A DNA stretch of 5,370 nucleotides from Clostridia bacterium. GTDB lineage: Bacteria; Bacillota_A; Clostridia; Oscillospirales; CAG-272. Positions 1 through 5,354 of the stretch are shown here, piece after piece. The DNA lies in assembly GCA_017408625.1 (NCBI GenBank), contig JAFQUG010000356.1, positions 1 to 5,370 on the forward strand, read 5' to 3'. The translations under genes and the position numbers were made by a program. Below the pieces are notes generated by a model. It was not told the DNA's origin. It saw only the letters and a list, made by a program, of their open reading frames with translations, and searched no databases. Each line of letters opens with the position of its first letter. Position 1 is the stretch's first letter.

Positions 1-1
1 G

Positions 2-523
2 CCGGCAAAGCCCATCATCGATATTTTGGTCGTCTTGCGCGATCATGCCGACGCAAAGACATTGACAAATTGCGGCTATATCAAGCGCCGTGATGATGTA
101 TATACCACCGAACACGACGGCATGCAATACCGCGTTGTCTGCGTGCCCGCCAAGGACAAGGAAACCATTGCCCTGCATATGGCTTATCTGAATTACTTCC
201 TTGGGCAAAAGCAGCACACCGAGGAGTTTGCACAGAAAAAGCGCGCCATCGCAGAGCAATACGCAGACGATACGAATGGCTACGAAAATGCAAAGAAGGC
301 TTTATTTGAAGAGCTTGCACCCATCGCACTGAAGCATAAGGAGAAGACTGAAAGGCAAAGCACCGGTATGGCGATCGGAATGTGTCTTGGTTGCGGTGTA
401 GGCACCGCTCTGGGTTTCGCATTCGGCAACGTTGGCATCGGCATGTGCTTGGGTGTCTCGATCGGCATGTGCTTTGGTCTTGCACTTGGCTTGGCAGGAA
501 CGTCAAAAAAGTCGGATAAGTAA
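2..523 (+). CDS. GrpB/UPF0157 family protein with C-terminal glycine-zipper membrane tail (5' end outside window)
   Basis: The frame is open to the left edge and begins with PAKPIIDILVVL, which matches the conserved stretch after GSTSVPGL in GrpB (UPF0157) proteins, a nucleotidyltransferase-fold family whose substrate is unclear. The first part of the conserved motif therefore lies outside the window. A TTG at 26 falls inside this motif and is not a credible start. Later family features are the GY-x-x-R segment, a histidine followed by LNYFL where the family usually has FRDYL, and the helix AEQYADDTNGYENAKKALFEE. After about residue 115 of the visible part, a charged linker (KHKEKTERQ) leads into about 45 hydrophobic, glycine-rich residues (nt 365-502) with three I-G-M-C-(L/F)-G units, ending in the basic tail SKKSDK. 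This tail would suit one or two closely packed membrane helices and is not a normal part of GrpB. The gene runs convergently towards the minus-strand operon. Family assignment is good; the function is inferred. Confidence 0.8.
   Translation, partial: PAKPIIDILVVLRDHADAKTLTNCGYIKRRDDVYTTEHDGMQYRVVCVPAKDKETIALHMAYLNYFLGQKQHTEEFAQKKRAIAEQYADDTNGYENAKKALFEELAPIALKHKEKTERQSTGMAIGMCLGCGVGTALGFAFGNVGIGMCLGVSIGMCFGLALGLAGTSKKSDK
374..478 (+). repeat. Short repeats encoding I-G-M-C-(L/F)-G units
   Basis: The 14-base string atcggcatgtgctt occurs at 437-450 and again at 461-474, 24 bases apart and in frame. A diverged copy with silent changes starts at 374. They encode the IGMCLG, IGMCLG and IGMCFG units of the glycine-zipper tail. 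The spacing in frame suggests that the tail grew or is maintained by small duplications, which is an inference. Confidence 0.7.
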
Positions 524-527
524 AACA

Positions 528-554
528 AAAAGGAACTGCGTTGCAGTTCCTTTT
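528..554. terminator. Bidirectional intrinsic terminator between convergent genes
   Basis: A perfect 12-base inverted repeat (aaaaggaactgc at 528-539 and gcagttcctttt at 543-554) surrounds a three-base loop. On the minus strand the stem is followed by TGTTTTA, a good U-rich tail. On the plus strand the stem ends in four T and continues atattt, a weaker tail. It sits five bases after the GrpB-type stop codon and overlaps the stop codon (553-555) of the ASCH-Pcp gene, so it can end transcription of both. Confidence 0.85.
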
Positions 555-1494
555 ATATTTCTCGTATCGCAGCAATCAACGCGGCAACCGATTGCTCCAG
601 GGACAAGGACGGAGCCCCATCTTTCGTCTGTTCTAACAGGTACGGAATGTGGACAAAGCCAACCTTGGTATTTGTGCCCTGATAATGATGCAGCAGCGTA
701 GACAGCACGTCGTTACACACGAATCTGCCGGCTGAATAGGACGCTTTGCAAGGGATTCCAAGCTCACGCACGGCGAAAATCATGTCGTGTACGGGCACAG
801 TCGCCGGATATGAGGCAGGCGCGCCTTGCACGATGGGCGTGGCCAGGGGCTTGTTCCCTGCATTATCCGCAATTCTTGCATGTCGCAAATTGACACCGTA
901 CGTCTCGGGCGTCACGGCATCTCTGCCTCCCGCTTGCCCGACACATAGAATGGCGTCTGGCTGCAGATCATTCGCTGCATCCAGTACGGTCTGCGCCGCA
1001 AGCCCGAACACGGTCGGGATCTCCAGCCTGGTCAGACGCCAATCCCCGATCTGCTCGGGTAGCAGCTTGACTGCCTCCCACGAGGGATTGATGCTCGCGC
1101 CGTCAAACGGGTCAAAGCCCGTGATCAACAGCTTTTTGAAATTAGTCGGCGCGCAATTCAATGCTATCTCGATCCCAACAACGCCGTATTGCGCTTGCTT
1201 TTCGAGCGGGTAGTAGGCTTGCATATCCTTAGCCGAGGCGGTTTTGAGCTCGTGCGGCAAATAGCCGCATTTGTCAAGCGGCAAGGATTTGTAGAGCTGA
1301 TCGAAATCAGCAAATACGTGCAATTCTTTCACGGTACAGGCCAACGTATCAGCGCTTTGGGTGTTCTTGAAAACCAACGTATCACCCACGCAAATCTGCT
1401 TTCTCTTATCGTCCAGCAACCGCATCTCTATGGTTTTTGCTCCGCAAGCGATCATGGAAAACGGTTGCGGATGCAACTTCATGTAATGTGTCAT
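553..1494 (-). CDS. ASCH domain fused to pyroglutamyl-peptidase I
   Basis: This 313-residue protein joins two domains in one frame. Residues 5-112 are an ASCH domain (PUA-like fold) of the type usually seen as a stand-alone protein of about 110 residues: MKLHPQPF, then GAKTIEMRLLDDKR, and finally QYGVVGIEIAL. Residues 120-313 are pyroglutamyl-peptidase I (Pcp, peptidase family C15), which removes N-terminal pyroglutamate from peptides. It starts KKLLITGFDPFDG and carries the full catalytic triad: E197 in GGRDAVTPE, C260 in SAGRFVCND and H282 in GFVHIP. The peptidase part, about 194 residues, is close to normal length, so activity is expected. The linker is only about eight residues, and no start codon with a ribosome binding site lies at the junction. 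ATG at 1494 is chosen because AGAGAGG ends six bases before it; a longer in-frame TTG reading from 1530 has no such support. The upstream deaminase stop lies two bases away. Confidence 0.88.
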   Translation of the reverse strand: MTHYMKLHPQPFSMIACGAKTIEMRLLDDKRKQICVGDTLVFKNTQSADTLACTVKELHVFADFDQLYKSLPLDKCGYLPHELKTASAKDMQAYYPLEKQAQYGVVGIEIALNCAPTNFKKLLITGFDPFDGASINPSWEAVKLLPEQIGDWRLTRLEIPTVFGLAAQTVLDAANDLQPDAILCVGQAGGRDAVTPETYGVNLRHARIADNAGNKPLATPIVQGAPASYPATVPVHDMIFAVRELGIPCKASYSAGRFVCNDVLSTLLHHYQGTNTKVGFVHIPYLLEQTKDGAPSLSLEQSVAALIAAIREI

Positions 1495-1496
1495 TT

Positions 1497-1913
1497 TCAG
1501 CCTCTCTGCATGCGCTCCGCGCCCCACCAATCGGGAACCAAGTCGCTAAGCCTGACCGTGGAAAGCGTTTCAAGGTCGGTCAGAATCTCGATCTCGGGGC
1601 TATGCGCGTCGATCTGCATCAGCATTTCCCTGCATGCACCGCAGGGCGAGCCGACGCGCCCGTCGGTCATCACACAAACCAGTCCCACAATACGGCTCTC
1701 GCCATTTGTGATCATATTGGCGATCGCGTTACGCTCAGCGCACATGCCAAGCCCCGAGCAGGTATCAATGCACACGCCCGTGTACACATTTCCCTTGTCG
1801 GTCAATATTGCCGCAGCCACTCCGCCCGCGTCCACAAAGGGCGTCAACACGCGCGGATTGAGCTTTTGCTTTGCTGTATCATATAATTCGTGCCAGATGG
1901 TTTTGTTCATCAT
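1497..1913 (-). CDS. Cytidine deaminase family protein
   Basis: The 138-residue product has the zinc-dependent nucleoside deaminase signature. C58-A-E60 supplies a zinc ligand and the proton-shuttling glutamate, and P-C91-G-A-C94 supplies the two other zinc cysteines. Its length matches the small homotetrameric cytidine deaminases (about 130 residues), which convert cytidine or deoxycytidine to uridine or deoxyuridine in pyrimidine salvage. The N-terminal region reads FVDAGGVAAAILT instead of the usual S-x-F-x-V-G-A. This resembles a divergent branch that also includes blasticidin-S deaminase, so the exact substrate is uncertain and no symbol is given. The first two codons are both ATG. AAGGAG stands four bases before the first and seven before the second, so translation may start at 1910. 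It is the middle gene of the operon: the upstream stop touches its first ATG and the downstream gene begins two bases after its own stop. Confidence 0.85.
   Translation of the reverse strand: MMNKTIWHELYDTAKQKLNPRVLTPFVDAGGVAAAILTDKGNVYTGVCIDTCSGLGMCAERNAIANMITNGESRIVGLVCVMTDGRVGSPCGACREMLMQIDAHSPEIEILTDLETLSTVRLSDLVPDWWGAERMQRG
1501..1507 (-). promoter_or_regulatory. Ribosome binding site deciding the ASCH-Pcp start
   Basis: On the minus strand AGAGAGG is followed by CTGAAA and then ATG at 1494. The site lies inside the last codons of the deaminase gene, whose TGA (1499-1497) is two bases from the ATG. This supports the 313-residue reading and suggests translational coupling. Confidence 0.75.
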
Positions 1914-2834
1914 CTATCTCCTTAGTGTTGGATCAGCCGCAAACCATGTGCGGTTGTCATACTCTGAATAATCGTTCACCCAGGCAAGTCCTATGATAAC
2001 GTCGGTTCGTTTTGCACCCCCACGAAATTCCAAGCCGTTTGCAATAGGACGTACCACATAGGGATCTGAATCTTGCGTAAGGTAATCTTTATAATCAACT
2101 GTTCCGATGGTCATTTGTGTTTTTTCGCGGTAGAATTCGCAGCATTCGTAACGCTCCCCCGAGCAATCGCTGACACGACAATCGGCAAGCGGCTCTATGA
2201 CAGCGCGCACCGTCTGCCCCGCTTCGATCGAACCGTAAATGCGATAGCAAGCTGCCAAGGGCTTTTCCTTACATGGCGGACGATCGTATGCGATCCTGAT
2301 GGGGAGATAATTGATCAGCTGTCCGTCCACGTAAATATTCAGCTCCCCGAAAGGCGTTTGAACAGTACTGTAAGCCTTATACGCTTCCAGGATGCGGTTT
2401 GCCCACCTTGTTGCCTCGCCCTCTATGCTTCTGTCAGTGCGTCCTGTTTCCCTGCCGCCAATCCATTGAAAATAGTGCGACAGCTCGTGCAGCAGTGAAA
2501 ACATGATATTCTCGATTTCAAATCGCTCACTCACCCGTCCGGCGACGTATATCTCGGGATACAGCTTTTTCTTGGGGTAGACGCCCTCGTTATCATAAAA
2601 CACACCGTAGTACACGTGACCGTCATGCTCGGATCGATAGCTTTCGTGATCGGTGATGCATACGTTACAACGCACGGGAAAGAAATATAAGCGGCGCAAA
2701 TAACGGATCAGTCCGTCCAGATTTGTCCTGACCTCCCGGTCAATGGCATCCGCATAACGCACACGAAGCCCCGTCGCTGCAGCACGGCCGCAATGCTGAT
2801 CGCGCTCCTCGCGCAAGATCCATAAATGACGCAA
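1914..2834 (-). CDS. HExxH zinc-metalloprotease-like protein of unknown family
   Basis: The 306-residue product contains H116-E117-L-S-H120 in a predicted helix (IMFSLLHELSHYFQ). Twenty residues later comes SIEGEATRWANRIL, where E138 or E140 could be the third zinc ligand. This arrangement recalls gluzincins and the ImmA/IrrE group (HExxH followed by E-x-x-A-x-x-F/W-A). No signal peptide or membrane segment is visible, so it is probably cytoplasmic. The C-terminal half (about 160-306) looks beta-rich and has a cysteine cluster (C219, C224, C231, C232) that might bind a metal. It ends with a conserved-looking YDNRTWFAADPT segment. I do not recognise the whole family. The start is TTG at 2834, supported by a run of seven G (2846-2840) five bases upstream; no ATG occurs near the N-terminus. 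It is the first gene of the operon and its TAG directly touches the deaminase start. Substrate and role are unknown. Confidence 0.75.
   Translation of the reverse strand: MRHLWILREERDQHCGRAAATGLRVRYADAIDREVRTNLDGLIRYLRRLYFFPVRCNVCITDHESYRSEHDGHVYYGVFYDNEGVYPKKKLYPEIYVAGRVSERFEIENIMFSLLHELSHYFQWIGGRETGRTDRSIEGEATRWANRILEAYKAYSTVQTPFGELNIYVDGQLINYLPIRIAYDRPPCKEKPLAACYRIYGSIEAGQTVRAVIEPLADCRVSDCSGERYECCEFYREKTQMTIGTVDYKDYLTQDSDPYVVRPIANGLEFRGGAKRTDVIIGLAWVNDYSEYDNRTWFAADPTLRR
1918..1923 (-). promoter_or_regulatory. Ribosome binding site of the deaminase gene
   Basis: AAGGAG on the minus strand is embedded in the final Leu-Arg-Arg codons of the upstream gene (CTA AGG AGA TAG). It is four bases from the ATG at 1913 and seven from the ATG at 1910. 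The better spacing favours the second ATG, although both are possible. Confidence 0.75.
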
Positions 2835-2839
2835 GATAT

Positions 2840-2848
2840 CCCCCCCTT
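2840..2848 (-). promoter_or_regulatory. G-rich ribosome binding site before a TTG start
   Basis: The minus strand reads AAGGGGGGG, then ATATC, then TTG at 2834. The spacing is right for initiation and there is no alternative ATG nearby, so this decides the TTG start. A TTG start behind a homopolymeric G run may give modest translation. Confidence 0.6.
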
Positions 2849-2855
2849 TTCTTTT

Positions 2856-2884
2856 ATTTTAACACACACCATGCAGCTTTTCAA
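2856..2884 (-). promoter_or_regulatory. Sigma-A type promoter of the minus-strand operon
   Basis: On the minus strand TTGAAA (2884-2879) is followed by 17 bases and TAAAAT (2861-2856). Both hexamers differ from consensus at one position. Transcription would start near 2849, which leaves a very short leader containing only the ribosome binding site. It faces away from the plus-strand promoter, with 19 bases between the two -35 elements. Confidence 0.75.
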
Positions 2885-2903
2885 GTGTATTTGGAGCGCG
2901 GTG

Positions 2904-2932
2904 TTGACAATTTTTGCAGATTGTTGTAATAT
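2904..2932 (+). promoter_or_regulatory. Sigma-A type promoter of the C39 lipoprotein gene
   Basis: Consensus TTGACA (2904-2909), a 17-base spacer and TAATAT (2927-2932) predict a start near 2939 and a leader of about 25 bases. The -10 element overlaps the palindrome ATATTAATAT (2929-2938), the core of a wider imperfect dyad. Confidence 0.8.
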
Positions 2933-2943
2933 TAATATATCAA
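2924..2943. promoter_or_regulatory. Imperfect 20-base dyad over the -10 region, possible operator
   Basis: TTG at 2924-2926 and CAA at 2941-2943 flank the perfect palindrome ATATTAATAT, with two unpaired positions on each side. Sixteen of 20 positions are symmetric. The dyad covers the -10 element and the expected transcription start, a usual place for a repressor. AT-rich DNA makes such symmetry by chance fairly often, so this is tentative. Confidence 0.3.
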
Positions 2944-2964
2944 TAAAATATCGGAGGTTTCCCT

Positions 2965-4218
2965 ATGTATCACGGCAAAATCTCTTCTACAAGCATTCTG
3001 CGCACCGCGACAACGCTTTTGCTTGCAGGTCTTCTGCTTACAGGATGCGAAAGCACACCGCAGGGTGAAGTCCAGGAGAATCCCACCACCGACGTCACCA
3101 CTCAGGATAATGAGCAATCCGTCACGCAAGCCGAACCGGAAATGACCACCAAGGAGGAAGAAATGACCACCGAGCAAAACCAGGCAAACGCCATTCCCCA
3201 AGATCCGAATCATTACAAAAACAGTGTCTCGCTGTTCAACAAGTCGATCATGTTCTGCGCCAACGAGTTCAAGGGCGAATTTGATTCGCTGCACTTTGAA
3301 AACCACGGGCTTGTGCTGGATGAAGGCGCTACCGAGGGTACGTTCATTTCGGAAGAGGTCGACCTTGGCGGCAGCTTCAAAAATATGCTTGCCTCCTGGA
3401 ACGCAAGCTCCGAGGGCGGCACGGTCGAGGTGTCCGTATCCGTCAAGCTGGACGACGGCAGCTATACCGCTTGGTATTCCTGGGGCGTATGGAGCGCCAT
3501 CCCCGAAACCTCGGGCAGCATTTCCAACAAGGATGAGCACGGTGCGGTAGGCATTGATATTCTCACACTCAAAAAAGAGTGTGCGGGCATTGTCAAATAC
3601 AGAATTGACGTCAAGCAGCTGGGAGATCACTCCCCTGTCGTTTACAACGTCACGCTTGCATGCGACAAGCAAAATGGCAATCTGACCGCTCCCACGGATA
3701 CTTATAAAAAGCTGGACGTGCCTTACAGAAGACAGATGGACGTGCCCGAGATCGGTGGCAGCATCTGCTCCGCAACCTCTCTTTCCATGGTCATGCTGTA
3801 CCATGGCGAACAAATCGACGATATTGCGGATATCGCCTGGGGCGTGCGCGACTACGGAGAGCAAATTTTCGGCAACTGGGCATTCAACGTAGCGTACGCA
3901 GGTGAGCTCGGCTATCAGGCATATATCGACTATTACGAAATTGAAGCCATCAAATATGCGGTATCCACGGGTCATCCTATCGTGTCCTCGATCAGAGTGA
4001 AAGCAGGACAGCTTGCAGCCAGCGGGCATCCCAACTATACCACCAACGGGCATTTGCTTTGCGTCGTCGGCTACGAGGAAAAGGACGGCCAAGGATGGCT
4101 GTTGATCAACGATCCCGCGCACCCGGAGGTCAAGGCCATTTTGGAGTCTGATTTTGAAAACATTTACAGAGGCGTTTCCTATATTGTACAGTTAAGACCC
4201 GAGACCTACACGCAGTAA
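2965..4218 (+). CDS. Lipoprotein with C39-like cysteine peptidase domain
   Basis: The 417-residue product has a lipoprotein signal peptide: a hydrophobic stretch (TTLLLAGLLLTGC) with lipobox L25-T26-G27-C28, so C28 should be lipidated and the protein anchored outside the membrane. Residues 29 to about 82 are a Thr/Glu/Gln-rich linker. Residues 83-245 form a predicted beta-sandwich (GTFISEEVDLGG, LASWNASSEGG, WYSWGVWS), a region that precedes the peptidase in related exported proteins. Residues 250-410 are a C39-like peptidase domain of the papain type. Q257 probably forms the oxyanion hole, C268 lies in SICSATSLSMVMLYHG, H363 in NGHLLCVVGY and D383 in INDPAHP, so the catalytic set is complete. 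It stands alone without an ABC transporter, so it is not a bacteriocin exporter. It may cleave surface or secreted peptides; the substrate is unknown. GGAGG stands seven bases before the ATG. The next gene follows after 26 bases. Confidence 0.85.
   Translation: MYHGKISSTSILRTATTLLLAGLLLTGCESTPQGEVQENPTTDVTTQDNEQSVTQAEPEMTTKEEEMTTEQNQANAIPQDPNHYKNSVSLFNKSIMFCANEFKGEFDSLHFENHGLVLDEGATEGTFISEEVDLGGSFKNMLASWNASSEGGTVEVSVSVKLDDGSYTAWYSWGVWSAIPETSGSISNKDEHGAVGIDILTLKKECAGIVKYRIDVKQLGDHSPVVYNVTLACDKQNGNLTAPTDTYKKLDVPYRRQMDVPEIGGSICSATSLSMVMLYHGEQIDDIADIAWGVRDYGEQIFGNWAFNVAYAGELGYQAYIDYYEIEAIKYAVSTGHPIVSSIRVKAGQLAASGHPNYTTNGHLLCVVGYEEKDGQGWLLINDPAHPEVKAILESDFENIYRGVSYIVQLRPETYTQ
3139..3171 (+). repeat. 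Short direct repeat in the lipoprotein linker
   Basis: The 12-base string gaaatgaccacc occurs at 3139-3150 and 3160-3171, 21 bases apart and in frame. It encodes two E-M-T-T units in the low-complexity linker between the lipid anchor and the folded domains. Linker length may vary between strains through such repeats, which is an inference. Confidence 0.6.
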
Positions 4219-4244
4219 TTTCATCAATTACACAGGAGATAGAC

Positions 4245-5168
4245 ATGACAGACCTTGAGAAGATTGCGTATGCCAAGTCCTTTATTGACAAATTGGCTTC
4301 AGGAATCGACCCGACAGACGACTCGCTTATCCCTGAGAGCGACGTGGCTGCAAAAGCCCGCATTGTCGGTTGCTTTACTTATGTTTCAGAGGTGCTTGGA
4401 AAGCTGACAAATTCCCCCGATACCGTAGCCAATCTCTACCGCGGTCCCGAGCGCAAGCTAACCGCGCAGGTGCTGGCTTCGATCGAGTGCTCACAATACC
4501 CCGTCAGTGCCACCGCATTCGCGCAAAGAGTCGATCAGGCTCTGCGCTCCTCGAAAAAGTTCACGGCTCATGAGATCAACGCATGGCTTACGCACCAAGG
4601 ATATTTGGAAAAGCTGATTGATTACAGAGATAAATCGGTCAAAAGACCTACACAAAAAGGCATTGAGATCGGTATCACCGTCTTTCAGTCGGCCAATTCG
4701 ACCGGCAGAGTTACAAGCTCGATCCGATTTAACCTGTTCGCACAGCAGTTCCTGCGTGATCACCTGCAGGAGATCCTTGCTTTCTCGCAAAGCCCGCCCA
4801 AGCTTGCCGATCAACTGCCGCGCGTCAAATTCACACTGACGCAAGAGCAGCTTGCATCCTGCCCTGTTTCCGAGGTGCCGCTTTCGATCTCGCAGATCGC
4901 AAGTCAGATCAGCTCACTCAATCTCGATGATTCAAACGTCGGACTCAAGCCGGGCGACCTTGCCGACTGGCTTGTGCACCTGGGCATTCTTGGCACCGTA
5001 GAACGAGGCGGCAAAAATTACAGACTACCCACCAATGCCGGCAGCGAAATCGGCATTATCATAGAAGAGAGACACGGACAAAACGGTCTCTATCCCATCG
5101 CACTGTACACAGCCGACGCGCAGAGATTCATTCTTGATCACATTCACGCACTGATCATTGTTAAATAA
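4245..5168 (+). CDS. Protein of unknown function with a duplicated domain
   Basis: The 307-residue product has no signal peptide or membrane segment and is probably cytoplasmic. Residues 1-55 form an N-terminal module (LEKIAYAKSFIDKLASGIDP, later RIVGCFTYVSEVL) that resembles N-termini of other uncharacterised Firmicute proteins. Two related units follow, at about 68-180 and 192-304. Each has a helical first part with a P-(V/L)-S motif, then D/N-x-WL-x-H-x-G-x-L, a basic R-x-PT-x-x-G-x-E-I-GI strand pair, and a closing AQ-x-F-(I/L)-x-DH helix. The compared segments include WLTHQGYL with WLVHLGIL and GIEIGI with GSEIGI. The helix plus hairpin layout suggests winged-helix-like domains and possible nucleic-acid binding, but this is inference. 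AGGAG stands six bases before ATG at 4245. It follows the lipoprotein gene by 26 bases with no terminator between, so the two are likely co-transcribed. Confidence 0.75.
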   Translation: MTDLEKIAYAKSFIDKLASGIDPTDDSLIPESDVAAKARIVGCFTYVSEVLGKLTNSPDTVANLYRGPERKLTAQVLASIECSQYPVSATAFAQRVDQALRSSKKFTAHEINAWLTHQGYLEKLIDYRDKSVKRPTQKGIEIGITVFQSANSTGRVTSSIRFNLFAQQFLRDHLQEILAFSQSPPKLADQLPRVKFTLTQEQLASCPVSEVPLSISQIASQISSLNLDDSNVGLKPGDLADWLVHLGILGTVERGGKNYRLPTNAGSEIGIIIEERHGQNGLYPIALYTADAQRFILDHIHALIIVK

Positions 5169-5287
5169 GGTGTCCGTCTCCATTCATTTCTCAACGTTTT
5201 CACCATTCCTTACAAAATCACCAAAATAATTGCCAAATCGCGCCCAAAAATTGAGCGAAAAAAAGTAAAAATATTTCGAAAAAGGTA
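5169..5287. other. AT-rich intergenic stretch without a recognisable gene
   Basis: No open reading frame with a ribosome binding site and no strong hairpin followed by a T run is visible, so the stop of the two-gene transcript is not explained. It contains the palindrome TTTCGAAA (5274-5281) and one arm of an inverted repeat described separately. Confidence 0.6.
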
Positions 5288-5302
5288 TTGACTTTTACTT
5301 TT
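5261..5302. repeat. Ten-base inverted repeat overlapping the terminal promoter
   Basis: AAAAGTAAAA (5261-5270) is the exact reverse complement of TTTTACTTTT (5293-5302), with 22 bases between. The right arm begins on the last base of the -35 element and runs into the spacer. It could be a regulator site or UP-like AT-rich DNA; low complexity limits confidence. Confidence 0.4.
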
Positions 5303-5316
5303 GTTTGTGCTAAAAT
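5288..5316 (+). promoter_or_regulatory. Strong sigma-A type promoter at the right end
   Basis: TTGACT (5288-5293), a 17-base spacer and TAAAAT (5311-5316) predict a start near 5323. The upstream region is rich in A and T tracts, as at strong stable-RNA promoters. It lies about 30 bases before the tRNA-like sequence at the window edge. Confidence 0.75.
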
Positions 5317-5354
5317 ATACAGGTCGTCAGGAAGCAATCGCTTCTATGGCGCAT

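Noticed and set aside
365..502. Glycine-rich tail considered as a bacteriocin-like peptide processed by the C39 protein
   Set aside because: The tail is continuous with the GrpB-type domain, has no separate start or double-glycine leader, and the C39-like protein is a lipoprotein without an ABC transporter.
1495..1530. Longer start (TTG at 1530) for the ASCH-Pcp protein
   Set aside because: It adds 12 residues with no family similarity and overlaps the deaminase. The ATG at 1494 has a well-placed ribosome binding site.
1189..1971. Plus-strand open frame of 260 residues across the deaminase and ASCH region
   Set aside because: It crosses three real minus-strand genes, has no family resemblance and no ribosome binding site.
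2932..4122. Long minus-strand open frame of 396 residues opposite the lipoprotein gene
   Set aside because: It lies antisense to a gene with a clear signal peptide and catalytic motifs, shows no recognisable domain, and has no promoter or ribosome binding site. It is a shadow of the codon pattern of the real gene.
5331..5344. Small hairpin GAAGC-aatc-GCTTC downstream of the terminal promoter
   Set aside because: A five-base stem with no T run is too weak to call a terminator or attenuator; it may simply be part of a leader.
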